NCBI GenBank assembly: GCA_023614405.1
Contig: CM042686.1
Span: 351,610,329 to 351,674,328 of the forward strand
Direction of reading: 5' to 3'
DNA: 64,000 nt
Source: Avena insularis
Lineage: Eukaryota > Streptophyta > Magnoliopsida > Poales > Poaceae
Shown: in pieces, positions 32,986 to 45,104 of the stretch
Numbering within the stretch: the first letter of the stretch is position 1
Layout: every line of letters starts with the position of its first letter
Notes under the pieces: model-generated
What the model was told of the DNA's origin: nothing
Seen by the model: the letters and a program-made list of their open reading frames with translations, nothing else
Database searches by the model: none
Made by a program: the position numbers and the translations under genes

Positions 32986-34940
32986 TCTCGGACGATCTTT
33001 CTTTTCTTGCCATTGCTTCTTCTACTCCGGAGTCCATGTTTTCTTGCCATCGTTTCGAGGAGTCCATTGCCCTCCTGTTCTCTGGCGTTGGTTGCTCCCT
33101 GCCCCGGGCTAATCTTGATTCACGGTCGCAACTTGTTGCGAACCATATCGATGGTCCGATCTATCGTCTCTCCTCTTTCCCCTGTAATCGTTCCTCCGGG
33201 ATGACCCGGATCCGTCCCTCGGATAGTACTCCTCATTTGACTCGTTCGACGCGATCCTAGGTTGAGTCGGATCACCCAAGGCATAAGAACCCGCGATCCG
33301 GATCATCTCTGCCAATGTGGCTGGCATTTTCCTTTGCAATTTCATCCACAACTCGCTGCCATATCTACATCCTTGTGCGAACCATGCTATAGCCTGTGAC
33401 TCTATGACTCCCTCACACGAGTTTCTCACGGTACACCACCGGGTCAAGAATTCACGGTCCATTTTGTTAGATCTCTGCTTGCACATTGCCAGGGTCTGCG
33501 GTCTATTTGGTCTCTGGTATGTACTTGAGAAGTTGGTGATAAACATCTCTTCAAAATCTATCCAGCAATTGATGCTTCCGGGTGGCAAATTATTCAGCCA
33601 AACCCTAGCTGGACCTTCCAACATTTGGGGTACATATCGTACAGCCCATCTCAAGTTGCCAGTCGCAATTTTCACAGCTGTTGCGTAGTTTATCAGCCAA
33701 TCCTCCGGCTTTGTACTGCCGTCATACGTCTTCGTGCCCCTGGGTAATTGGAAATTGGGTACTGGCGGTTCCTTCATGATCCGGGGTCCGAAGCACGCTG
33801 GACCCGGAGGACCTTGACATTCGATCTGTTCCGACCTATACAGGCAATCCAGTTTTAGCCTGGCGTCATCCGGCATCAAATCTCTGCTTCCCAATCTCGA
33901 CCCTATCACATGATAGTCCGGTCTTGCGTATCCCGCATTCATCATCTCCGAGTCTCCATCATTGTATCGGCCTTGTTCTCGTTGTGCACCTCTCTGTTGC
34001 ATACCATGTCCGGCACTTTGCTCTTGCCTTGGTGCATTCATTCTTTGTGGTTGACGCTCTCGCCGAAGTTTCATTGTCGGCATTGCCGTTGGTAGCATTC
34101 CTTGACCGCATTGCCTTGGTCGTGGTTACCTCAGCTCACTTCACAATCGTCAATCGCTTTTTCCGTATCTCTTTTCCTTTCCGCGACGTTGGGTCGTACG
34201 GAACGATCTGCTTGTTCCGTCTGGCTGAGGTTACTACCTCTTCTCTTCTAGGGCCACCATGAGGCGATTATGCGGCTCCAGCGGATTTCTCCGGGTTACC
34301 CATCACCAAATGGATGATTTTAGATGCTCCAACTCATCTCCGGGTTACCCCTCAACAGCTCCTCATTCTGCCTGTTCGCGATCCGAACCAGCTCGTTAAC
34401 CCGGTCTTGCTGTCTTTGGCGGGCTTCACCCGTCAGACCCTCTAGCTCGGACTCCGCGGCATCTGCTGCTCTGAGGTTCTTCGCCGGGGTACTATACTTC
34501 GGCAACCCCACAGACAGATAGTTTTCCGACCCTTCCTATCCATCATCACCTTCTCTGTTCATCTCGCTTATGAGGTTTTTCCCTTTTACCCTCACTGCAT
34601 CAACCTTGTTCTCTTTCGCGTACTCACGCAGCGTCATGTTCAATGACTGCTGAGCCGCTGCTATTTTCTTCGTGCCCTCCAGTATCTTTCGCCGGGTCTC
34701 CTCTAGCTCGGCCTGTGCCTGAGCCGGATCTACCACTGCTGCCACCGGGTTAGCCAAGCTATCCATAGCTTCCCTCAACACGTTCTCAGGCCTCTCTAGC
34801 AGAGGACCCCTAGCTTTCCTTGGTGCCTTTGGTGTTACCTCCGGGTCTGGCGCCGGATCCTTGTTCGCGCCTGCGCCTGGCACAGCCATCATCACCTCTG
34901 CATGGTCCGGGGAGCGAGCGATACGCGCCCCGCGAGCCAC
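32986..34940 (-). pseudogene. RLG-C gag
   Basis: Starts at ATG 34940 (MARGARIARSPDHAEVMMAV). An N-terminal charged/coiled region follows (AELEETRRKILEGTKKIAAA), then breaks between 34099 and 34535. The capsid-like core is at 34098-33109: GTKTYDGSTKPEDWLINYAT, RYVPQMLEGPARVWLNNLPP, CWIDFEEMFITNFSSTYQRP, LTRWCTVRNSCEGV. This is the typical Tat gag sequence type. A stop at 33109 is followed by Arg/Gln/Gly-rich remnant coding to about 32986, where the sequence jumps into the RNase H linker. Confidence 0.8.
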
Positions 34941-35187
34941 AGTGAGGGGTGGTTCCCCCGCATCGACGACGCGACGCGGCTAAACACAAGACACGTCCAC
35001 AGCAACATAGACCTTGTGCGCGCCGAGCTTGACGAAGACGCTGTTGCGCGGAAGGGGGCGCGTGCCGAAGCAGCCAATGTTGTCGCTAACACCAGCACAC
35101 CGAAGCGCTGAACGAGCCCGGAGACGATGCGTACACCGGTGCCGATGAAATTTCCCGTCCGAATCTTCACCCCTGCTGGCGCCACTA

Positions 35188-35206
35188 GCCCCACGGTGGG
35201 CGCCAA
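35188..35206 (-). other. RLG-C primer binding site
   Basis: The minus strand reads TTGGCGCCCACCGTGGGGC immediately after the 5' LTR, the form usual in Tat/Retand elements. The tRNA was not identified. Confidence 0.75.
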
Positions 35207-35207
35207 C

Positions 35208-36011
35208 TGTCGTGGTGGTGTCACGGCAGATGCCATGGATAGGCTAAAGGCAGGGACTAATATGCGCTAGGGGAATCCAGGGAGGGATAGTAGAGTGATT
35301 CTCTACACAGAAGCTTCGCATTGATGTTCATTCTCCAAGATTACAAGTGCTCCTCGAGCTATATTGACAAGAGGAGGAAGAAGAAACTCTCTTACTCTTG
35401 CCTATTAACTAGCCCCCGAACCCTAGACCCACAAGTGTTTTCCTTACTATGTATCTGAAAAGACCCAAGCCCTTGTAACCCCAACCCCCCCTTATATAGG
35501 GGTGGTTCGGTCCTGGCCTAGGGCTTACGTGGAGGCATATTCCTAAGAATATGCCTCCTCCCAAAGTAGTAACCCGACAGGGGTGCTTTTCCCCCACGTC
35601 GCTCTTGCTTTAGCGACGTTGCCTCTGCGGCGCCTGCGTCAGCCGACGTGAGCGTTGTCACCCTTGTCAGCCATGATCCGGTGGTCCTGCCCTTGCTTTA
35701 TTCGCTCATCCAGTATGCACCGGGCCTTCTTTTTGACCAGAGCGATTCCTTCCTTCTCCTAGAATCCAAACGAGGATCCAGATCACAGTTGATCCGACCA
35801 CACCTGTTCCTGCATACAAGCTAGACAAGTGTCTCCGACTTACTCCTTGAGTCGGACGAGACAATGTTAGGCGACCCCCCTAGTCCGGGTTACTCCGTGA
35901 TCCGGCCTGCCTTGAGGTGACTCGGCCAGCACCTGCTTTGACCTTGCCGACCCTCGGCTAACTCGGCCCTTATACCCCGCAGTGACCCTACCCGGGGTTA
36001 TCCCCCCAACA
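35208..36011 (-). repeat. RLG-C 5' LTR
   Basis: 804 bp, next to the primer site. TATATA at 35493-35498 (minus strand). 32 bp upstream of it lies a perfect 12 bp-stem hairpin, GGAGGCATATTC-CTAA-GAATATGCCTCC in two arms (35531-35558), which the 3' LTR has lost. Confidence 0.88.
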
Positions 36012-36365
36012 CCATCCCGTCAGGTTGCTAGACTGGCGCTTGGTGCTCTCACAAGGAGTGTGAGGAGTTCTGCCCTTTGGAAGCTAGTACGGAAGCAACG
36101 AAGGCAACAAAATGCCAAGACCGGCCTCCACCAGAGCCCATGGCTCCATGATGAGGGAATGGCCGAAGTACTATATTGACACTATCGTGTCTCGCAACAC
36201 GACGGCGCAACGGCCGATCCAAGATGTGACCTGTCCCCCTCGGGAAAGTGATACACTGCCTGCCCGCCTTGGTGTTAAAGACGAGAAGACAACGCGGGAG
36301 CCCTATTAGGACCCACGATTGCCACTTTGGTGCAAGGAGACCAGGGTGACGTGGCGAGACAGGGG

Positions 36366-36370
36366 GTATG
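36366..36370. repeat. Target-site duplication of the Tekay element (left)
   Basis: GTATG, repeated exactly at 49931-49935. Confidence 0.9.
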
Positions 36371-39300
36371 TGTCAACACCCGGATTTTTAATCCCAGATG
36401 CCCGTTATGCCATACCTCGCAATCCCAGGATTACCATTTTTGCGAGACATAACAGATTGGATATCATAGTACATCATCCATTACAAACCATACATAAGGT
36501 TTTACACAAATAAGGATCTCATGATCCAGTCTTTAATACAACAAGGAGCGGAATTAAACGATAGCGTAGCGGTGGGGTCCATCTTTAGGGGCACAGGCAA
36601 TGCTGACGAAGGCAGATAGTCCTAGTTATCATAGCCGTCCTGCTGACCATCATCTTGATAATCTCCTTCATAGTCTGGCCATGATAATAGCCAGGGACAA
36701 AATCCATGAGTACTCTTTAAGTACTCGCAAACTACTACTAACAAGGGTTACCATTCTAAGTTAAAGTACGGAATTTAAAGAATAACTATCAAGTTAAGTT
36801 TGAAACCTAAGCTGAGTTCTGAAGCAAGAAAAGATAAAGTAAAGTTCTAGAATCACTTAAGTTGGGAAGCTAATTTCATTAACACAACCCTGTTGTGGTC
36901 AAGTCAAAGGTCATCATTCATTTCAAGTATTTTAGAAAACATATGACAACGAAACAGTATGGCCATTCCAACTGTCCAGAACCACGGACGCGGCTATTCG
37001 AATAGTTTGACACTCTGCAGAGGTGGTACACTTTCACCACAAGATCCGATACATCTGTCAGGGATAACCCTGAATCATCATACTTAGTATGCAGATAATC
37101 AAACATAACCTTCCCTTTACACACCCTAGTATAAGCACCTCTCCTATGAGCATGGCCTCCCAACCATGACCATCAGTCATCTTGGGCACTGCATAGGTGG
37201 ACATCATTGAGAGGTAGCCTCAGCTCAAACCTCTCCCGTGAGGGAACTAATACTAATGCATATAAATTTCCATCTAAGCCTTACCCAATTCAGGTAATGT
37301 GGTTGTACGGTAAATTTGGAATGGTATCGCATCCGAATCCAACCATTAGTTTTATAAATGGGTTAAGGCTCATGCCTCATCATTTTCATCATCATAAACC
37401 AATTGTGTTTCTCAACACATGTCAAAACATCTCAATAGAATGACTCATCATTCCAAGGTTTTCATAACTCATTTTCACCAAGTGTTCCCATCTAAAGTGA
37501 CTCAAGTTTTTGAGATATTCTAAACTACTAAGTTAAGAGTGTTCACTAAGGTGGAAAGGTGGGATCAATCGCATACCATAGAATGACATCTAAAGGTTTC
37601 TAAGTAGGTCAAGTTTTATACTCTTTATGCTACCTTCAAAATTAATTAAAGAACTTTGTGTAACTAAGGGGGTAAAACTTATTAATAAGACTTGGGGTAC
37701 TAATAGTTAAAGGGGTGTGATCAAGGCATGCTTAAGGCATCTTTACTAAACCATCTTGTTTTATTCTAGCTTGCTAACAATAGCTTACTAAAGCATGTTT
37801 TGCAAGGGTTATCTTGCCACTAATAGCTTGCCTTGGTTGGTGCAGTGGTTGAAGTTTTCTTCTTCTTCTTCTTCTTGGTAGAACTCCTCCTCCTCGAAGG
37901 CTTGGTCGGTACTATCGTCTAGAAATACATAGGGAGTGCACAATCACCAAACAATACTTAACTTAGGCTAAGTAGTATTCTAAACCACACAATTGATGAT
38001 CTATTATCATCCCAAACATCACAAGTTTTAATTCAATAGTTTCAACCTTTTTATTTTGGAAAAGTAATTTCTACTCATTGAAAAATTAACTACAATTTAA
38101 TATTCACCACCAAAATATGGGATCATGTGGACACATGTCCTCACCACATATTCTAACATGTGGGAATGAGATTTAAAGGTTGGATCAATATTACTTTGGT
38201 TTAAGTTTATTATTTAATGATTTAAAGTGACTAGAAATGCCTATATAGCATTATTTTGGTACTAGTCCAAAGTCACTGCCTGTAAACCTTAATATTATTA
38301 CATATTTGGATAGATATGATGAAATGTGATTTTTGAGAGTTGGAATCAACTCAAAAGCTAACTTGGTTGATTTTATAAAAATGTTTCAAGTTGCAAAAGC
38401 TTCTGTCTTCTAATTTTTATTAGGAGAAATCTATAACTCTAAATGGATTAAATCCAACGGGCTTGGATAGAGCATTTAAATACCTTTCAGACAAAATTAG
38501 TTTCATGTAATTTGGATTTGTCAAACTCACAGAATTAAATTTTTAAACACTGGACAGAAACTATATTCTAACTAAAAAGAAAAATCTAGATTTGAATCTA
38601 CGGGCTTGCGCGGGAAAGGCAAAGGCCAGCCGGTGGTGCTTTCTGTGGCAGGCTCAGACAGGAGGGTCCTCTTGTCGGCGGCACTTAAAGCTTGATTGCA
38701 GCGCTGTGGGCCGTGCGATTAGAGGCTAGATCTACGACTGAGGGTCGTCGTCGACGACGGACAGGTCACCGGCGAGCTCGAACCCTAGCGGCTCGGTGGG
38801 GGTCTATTGGGGGCGTACCAGGGCTCCAGCGGGGTCGACGAGGCGGGCGAACGAAGTGGAAGACGACGGCGAGGCGAGGCGTGGTCGTGGCGGAGCTTGG
38901 GGTGGCCGGAATCAACGACACCCTTCTTCTCCCGAGGCGGTAGCTCCGACTCCAATTCCGGCGAGCTGCTGCTCCACTTGCTCCGGCGAGGGGTGGGTGA
39001 GGTTCAGAGAGGTGAGGGGAGTGGAATGGTGTGAGTCTTTGGTGCTGGGAAGGGCTCCTTTTATAGGCTCGATGTTGAGACCGATCGGGATGGGCGGTCG
39101 ACGGTGGCGAAATGGCTACGGCGAGCTAGCGGCATGGCTGGGGATTGCGATTGGTGGGCGGTTCCCTGGCGGTGCTCTAGGACTTAAATGCGGCCGTAGG
39201 GGCGGTGGCATGCGGTCAGGGCGAGGTGGCGCTCACTTGGCCAAGCGGCTGTGTTTCACGCGAGCGGTGGTGTGGGGCTTTGGGCGTGAACGGAGATGTC

Positions 39301-40311
39301 CGGGGTGTTCTCTGTGTCGAGGCGGAGCGATGGGCATGGCTGGTGCAAGGGCGGTCGGGAAGGGACAAGGCGCAGCTCTGGGCGGCGTCGGCATGGTTCG
39401 GTGGCACTGGGCGCGGTTTCTCCTCGGTAGTCCACGATTGGTCTTGGCTCGGGCAAGGGACAGAGAGGGGCGGTGCGGTGCTGGCTACCTCCTAGACATG
39501 GAGAGGAACGAGGAGGTGGTCTCCTGCAGCGGGGCAAGTTTAGCTGGCCAGGGTGGTGCTCGGCATGGCATGGCATTGCTACTAGGGTGTAGGGGATGGG
39601 TTGCAAATGGCATGGTTTGATTAGAGGGGGACATAGAGATTAAATGGAGATCAATTGGGGGCAAAACTCTGTTCAAAACAGTGAGCTAGGATTAGAGGTG
39701 TGATTCTGCCTGCCAAGTGTTTGATGAAATGACCGCAAGATAAAAAGTTTTGAATTTTGAGTTCAAAATTTTTGGGTGATCTCCACTAGTGATAGGTAGT
39801 CTCTGGTTGCAAGGTTTTGAAAATGGTGCTCAATTTGATGGTTTTTGAAATAGGGGTGATCTATGCATATGTATTAGATTCAATTTTCAACTGTCATTTA
39901 AAATAGTTTACAAAATGTTTTTACTAGATCAAAAGGTGGGCCTTGGTACCTCATTATGTGTACTAGCAAGGGGTGCAAAGATCAAGAATTGTTTCTGTTA
40001 AGAATTGAGTACTAGGAATAGCCAAAGTAGGCATGAGAGTTAGATTTGTCAAAATGACCATTCTTTCATTTTAATTCTTTTTGATTTGATTTTCTTTAGG
40101 AAAAGTTTGGGAATGATGTAGATGATGTTTAAATCACCTAAGAAACATTTTACAAGCATTGTATAAATCAATCATGGCAATTCAAACAACTCCTATTTTA
40201 AATGCACACATATATGAATGCTTTCATTTTAAATTTGGAAAAGTTTTTGTTAACCCCAATTTTGGATGATTTGATCTTGCTAATCTTGGATTGAAGTTTT
40301 GGGATGTTACA
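36371..40311 (-). repeat. Tekay 3' LTR
   Basis: 3941 bp. TATA box (minus) near 39058-39066 (CTATAAAAGG). It includes a (TTC)n microsatellite at 37856-37876 and a GC-rich transcribed leader (about 38620-39620) with long but spurious frames. The polypurine tract AAGGGGGGAAGGTT (minus strand) adjoins at 40312-40325. Confidence 0.92.
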
Positions 40312-40359
40312 AACCTTCCCCCCTTAAATAAAATCTCATCCCGAGATTTACAAAGAAAA

Positions 40360-41670
40360 CTAGGAACTAAAGAGATCTGGGAACTCTGTCCTAATGTAAT
40401 CCTCGCGCTCCCAAGTAGCTTCCTCCTCGGTATGGTTGCTCCACTGAATCTTGAGAAACTTTATACTCCTGGTCCTGGTGGTTCTGTAGGCTTCTTCTAA
40501 GATACGAATGGGCACTTCCCGATAGGTCAGGTCATTGTTGATTTCCACTGCTCTATGATCGATATTCTTGAAAACTTCAGTCTTCTCAAGCACTTCCAAG
40601 CATTTGCGAAGTAACGAGATATGGAACACATTGTGGATGGCTGACATCTCTTCCGGCAATTCCAGCTGATACGATACTTCTCCTCGACGGTTCAGAATCT
40701 TGAAAGGTCCGATATATCTGGGAGCTAACTTTCCCTTCATACTAAAGCGTTGAGTTCCCTTAAATGGTGAAACCTTGAGATATACGAAATCTCCGACATT
40801 GAAAGTCAGGTCTCTCCTTCTCTTGTCAGCATAGCTCTTCTGTCTGGATTGGGTGGTCTTGAGGTGCTCATGAACTTTATGAAATTTCTCTTCTGCTTCT
40901 TGGAGAATGTTGGGTCCAAAGATCTGACTCTCTCCTACTTGCGACCAATTCAAAGGGGTACGACACTTTCTTCCGTATAGGAATTCAAATGGTGCCATCT
41001 GCAAACTAGCTTGATAACTGTTGTTATATGAGAATTCTGTGAAAGGCAGGCAGTCTTCCCATTTTGATCCGTATTCCAACACACAAGCTCTAAGCATATC
41101 CTCTAGGATCTGGTTGACTCTCTCAGTCTGTCCATCTGTTTGCGGGTGATACGCGGTGCTGAAGTTCAACTTGGTTCCTAATCCTTCTTGAACTTTCTGC
41201 CAAAATCTTGAAGTAAACTGAGTTCCTCGATCTGATACGATGGTCTTGGGGGTTCCATGCAGACTAACAATCCTAGCAATGTATAGCTCTGCTAGTTTTG
41301 CACTCTGGTAGGTTGTCTTGACTGGTATGAAGTGGGCTACCTTGGATAGTCTATCAACTATGACCCAGATTGAGTCATTTCCCATACTAGAAGTAGGTAA
41401 ACCGGTGATAAAGTCCATTCCGACGGAATCCCATTTCCATTCCGGAATCTGCAATGGTTGCAACAATCCTGCAGGTCTCTGATGCTCTGCTTTGACTCTT
41501 TGACAGATGTCACATTTGGCGATGTAGCTTCTGATCTCTCTCTTCATCTTGTGCCACCAAAATTGCTCTTTCAAATCCCGATACATCTTTGTTCCTCCGG
41601 GGTGGATAGAATAAAGAGTATCATGAGCTTCCTTCATGATAATTTCCTTCAGCTCCGAATCTACTGGCAC
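40360..41670 (-). CDS. Tekay integrase with C-terminal chromodomain (intact segment of pol)
   Basis: 436 open residues from the end of RNase H to the pol stop. Zinc finger: His (HDTLYSIHPGG) and the Cys pair in CDICQRV. Catalytic triad: D in GMDFITGLP, D in IVSDRGTQF, E in QTDGQTERVNQ. The GPF/Y-type module is APRYIGPFKILNRRG. The chromodomain is at the end: IKFLKIQWSNHTEEEATWE, then REDYIRTEFPDLF. The enzyme inserts the cDNA, and the chromodomain steers insertion to marked chromatin. The internal ATG is not the real start: this is part of a polyprotein processed by the protease, and upstream breaks prevent its synthesis as such. Confidence 0.9.
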   Translation of the reverse strand: MPVDSELKEIIMKEAHDTLYSIHPGGTKMYRDLKEQFWWHKMKREIRSYIAKCDICQRVKAEHQRPAGLLQPLQIPEWKWDSVGMDFITGLPTSSMGNDSIWVIVDRLSKVAHFIPVKTTYQSAKLAELYIARIVSLHGTPKTIVSDRGTQFTSRFWQKVQEGLGTKLNFSTAYHPQTDGQTERVNQILEDMLRACVLEYGSKWEDCLPFTEFSYNNSYQASLQMAPFEFLYGRKCRTPLNWSQVGESQIFGPNILQEAEEKFHKVHEHLKTTQSRQKSYADKRRRDLTFNVGDFVYLKVSPFKGTQRFSMKGKLAPRYIGPFKILNRRGEVSYQLELPEEMSAIHNVFHISLLRKCLEVLEKTEVFKNIDHRAVEINNDLTYREVPIRILEEAYRTTRTRSIKFLKIQWSNHTEEEATWEREDYIRTEFPDLFSS

Positions 41671-41911
41671 ACAGATACGTCCCTCGTACCACAGTACACC
41701 TTCTTCGTCTTCGGTGAATCCAGGTACTTTGCTTGCACTGTCTGACGTTTGATTCCGTCGATACTTTCATTTCCCTTCTGGGCTTCCTTGATTTGGCTAA
41801 TCAAAGTGGGCTGAAGTTCAATGCTAGCTAGGAATCCTTTGCTAACTAACTCAGTCCTGAACTATTCCAACTCCTCATACAAACTTGGTTGCTTCTCCTT
41901 GATCATGGTGT

Positions 41912-43796
41912 TTACCTACACGGCAATCTGCTAAGAGCATCTGCTACCACATTGGCTTTGTCGGGGTGATAGTGAATGTCAAGGTCATAATCCTTGATTA
42001 ACTCTATCCATCTTCTTTGCCTCATTTTCAACTCCTTCTGGGTGAAGATATACTTCAAGCTCTTATGATCTGAGTAAATCTCACAGCGATTACCCATCAA
42101 ATAATGACGCCATGTCTTCAATGCTAGAACCACGACTGCTAGCTCAAGATCATGGGTCGGATATTCTGCTCATGCTGCTTCAGTTGTCGAGACAAATACG
42201 CGATGACTTTGCCTTCTTGCATCAATACACATGCTAGACCAATCTTGGATGCATCACAATACACATCAAACAGCTTCTTGATGTCTGGCATGATCAAAAT
42301 TGGGGCTGATATCAATCTCTTCTTCAGCTCTTGGAAACTGGCTTCACACTTGTCTGTCCATTCAAACTTCTTGTCCTTCTTCAACAATTGGGTCATTGGT
42401 CGGGCTATGCTTGAGAATCCTTCTGAACTTATGTAATATCCGCTAATCCGAGAAATGAACGAACTTGGGTTTGATTTGGGGCTTCCCATTCTTCGACATC
42501 TTTGATCTTCTTTGGGATCAACAGAGACTCCTCCCAAGACACAATATGTCCTAGGAATCCTACTTCTTTCAGCCAAAACTCACACTTGCTGAACTTGGCA
42601 TATAAGCGATGTTCTCTCGTGGTTTCTAGGATGATTCTCGATGTTGCTCATGCTCTTCTTACGACTTGGAGTAGATAAGGATGTCGTCGATAAACACAAC
42701 TACAAACTTATCTAAGAAATTCATAAAGATCTTATTCATGAGATTCATGAAATAGCGAGGCATTGGTTAATCCAAAAGACATAACCGTATACTCGTATAA
42801 ACCATAGCGAGTAGTAAAGGCGGTCTTCGGAATATTCATTGCACGAATCTTAAGTTGGTGATAACCAGTCCTAAGATCAATCTTTGAGAATACCTGAGCT
42901 CCAGTCAACTGATCAAATAGATCCTCTATCTTTGGCAAGGGGTACTTGTTCTTGATGGTGACATCATTCAACTTTCTGTAGTCTGTACACAGACGGTTGC
43001 CTCCATCTTTCTTGTCGATGAATAACACTGGTGATCTCCATGGCGATGCACTTGGCTGAATCAAGCCTGTTGCTAACATGGCATCCAACTGCTTCTTCAG
43101 TTCTACTAACTCTGAGGGGTTCATGGTATAGGGTCTCTGGGCTATAGGTCCGGTTCCGGGGATTAGTTCGATAATGAACTCTATATCCCTATCCGGGGGC
43201 ATACCTGGCAATTCATCTGGGAATACGTCGGGGTATTCATAGACTACTCTGACTTGGTCAATGGTAGGCAGGGCTACACTCTTGTTGCACTTGAATTGAC
43301 GGGGTAAGGTTTCAGAGATATGTTCTACTGTTACTCCAGAACTACTGGTCATGGTGATGGATTTCTTAGCACAGTCTATCAGTCCTTTATGCCTTGACAT
43401 CCAGTCCATACCTAGTACTACTTCCAAACTTTTGGTTCCAAGTACAATTAGGTTGGCATAAAAATCTATCCCATGTATTCTGATAGGTACAGCTTTGCAA
43501 ATTTTTCTAGCTTTTGTAGTTGAACCAGGGATTTGAACTTTCATGACATGCTTTAGGTTGGTTGGACAAATATTACTAGTGCATACAAATTCTTTGGTGA
43601 CAAATGAATGCGATGCTCCAGAATCAAACAATACTCTTGCTAAAACTAAGTTGACAAAAAACATACCCAGCACTACATCTGGTGCTTCCTCGGCTTCTTC
43701 TGCGTTCATGTGGAAGAGACGACCGCTGTTGTCTTGGGTTCCACTGGGCAAATCTCCTTCCTGGTTGAACACGACGCTGCTGCTGAGCTGGGGCAT
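41912..43796 (-). pseudogene. Tekay protease-reverse transcriptase-RNase H (broken)
   Basis: Protease: [15 protein letters not shown] with the active DSG (about 43600). Reverse transcriptase: [64 protein letters not shown]. The frame breaks near 42732. The catalytic box reads FIDDILIYS and is followed at once by an in-frame TAA (about 42660). The thumb and RNase H continue at 42576-42139 ([38 protein letters not shown]) and, after another shift, 42133-41912 ([27 protein letters not shown]). Dead as a polymerase. Confidence 0.88.
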
Positions 43797-44855
43797 TCAC
43801 AGGGGCATTGGCGACAGTCTTCTTGGGACACTCATTGGAGTAGTGGCCCTTCACTCCACACTCGAAACAAGTGATCTGGGACTTGTCCTTGACTGCAACA
43901 GTACATTCTGCCGTTCTGGGGGCAGTGTTGTTGTTGTTGCTCTTGGGAGGGGCACGGTTGAAGTTGTTGGCATTGCCGGGGTGATGATTGTTTCCTACGG
44001 ACTTCACATTTCCTCCGCTACGGTTGGGGTAGCTTGGGCGAGAACTTGGGGGTCGGTTGTTCCTTGGTGCATATCCCGGTGAGGGGTTAGGGCGGTACTT
44101 CTGGTGACTACTGGATCCAGACTGCTGCATCATACGATGCTTGTGGTTGTCGTTTGCCTCGTTAATCTTCCCTTCCATCTGAATGGCAAAGTCGACTAGC
44201 TCTTCAAGATCCTGGAAACGAATGTTGACGAGGACAGTCTGCATCTCATCATGCAGTTCGTTTAAGAATCTCTCTTTCTTCTTGGCCTCCGTGTTGATCT
44301 CATCAGGTGCATATCTGGCAAGTGACAAGAATTTTTCACGGTACTCTACTACGGTCAATCTTCCTTACTTCAGTTCACGGAATTCATCTCTCATCCTGTT
44401 GACAAGTCCTTGCGGCACGTGGGTGCGGCTGAACTTGACCTTGAATGCTTCCTAGGTCATCACCTGGCCATGGTTCATGTTGCGGATGCTATTCCACCAA
44501 GCTCTTGCATCTCCCGCCAGATAGTGGGTGGCTAAGAGAACTTTCTCATTGCATCGACTCCTACAACTTCAAGGTTGCTTTCCATGGTCTGTAACCAGTC
44601 ATCAGCATCTAATGGGTTTTCAGATTGGTTGAAGATTGGGGGATTGGTGTTCTGAAATTTTTTGAGTTTAGATCCATGGTGATCCTGATTTCCATGTCCT
44701 TGGTTGTTGAGAGTCATTTGGGCGATCTGCTGCAATGTTGCTAAGTTGGCTTGACGCTCGGCCCTGCTTGCTTCACGGTCCGCGATGAGATTCTGCAAGA
44801 TCTGCAACATTGGGTCCTGTGATGAGCTGCTCCCTCCTTGGTTTCCACGAGTCAT
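43624..44855 (-). pseudogene. Tekay gag with CCHC knuckle (broken)
   Basis: Start ATG 44855 (MTRGNQGGSSSSQDP), then a Gln-rich stretch and the PIFNQSENPLDADDWLQTME motif of Tekay gag. Stops interrupt 44359-44531. It resumes at 44358: YREKFLSLARYAPDEINTEA, ERFLNELHDEMQTVL, a Pro/Asn-rich hinge, and the knuckle CFECGVKGHYSNEC (CX2CX4HX4C). Builds the particle and binds RNA in intact relatives. Confidence 0.85.
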
Positions 44856-45104
44856 CTGAAGATTGAGATAGATATAGGGGTAAGAGGGAAATTCTAAGGT
44901 TCATGGTTTTGGGTTTTCAAAGCTACAACTTTGAGTTAGACTCAGGTTTTTCAACTAACTTCTTTTTCATTCATGCAAGCAAGCACACGATACAACACAC
45001 ACCACAACAAGCAAAAGGGAAAAACAGATGGTTTGAAGAACCATTCTGCAAGCTACGATACAATGAGATGGTACATCTCATGCTATGATAGTGCTCTAGT
45101 GCAT

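Larger units (their letters stand above)
24713..36011 (-). mobile_element. RLG-C: Tat/Retand-type LTR retrotransposon, internally deleted
   Basis: LTRs at 24713-25483 and 35208-36011 share TG...CA ends. The flanking 5-mers are CCGTC and CCATC, a target duplication with one change. The element reads on the minus strand: 5' LTR (right), primer site, gag, RNase H, integrase, then an intron-bearing antisense gene on the plus strand, polypurine tract and 3' LTR (left). This layout and the dual RNase H-type region mark the Tat lineage. Protease and most of reverse transcriptase are missing. Confidence 0.88.

Noticed and set aside
38796..39620. 274-residue plus-strand frame in the Tekay LTR
   Set aside because: It is antisense to the element, lies in the GC-rich leader, is Gly/Arg low-complexity, and its counterpart in the other LTR (48450-49261) is broken and in different frames.
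43543..44082. 179-residue plus-strand frame in Tekay gag
   Set aside because: Reverse shadow of gag, which has a clear zinc knuckle on the minus strand.
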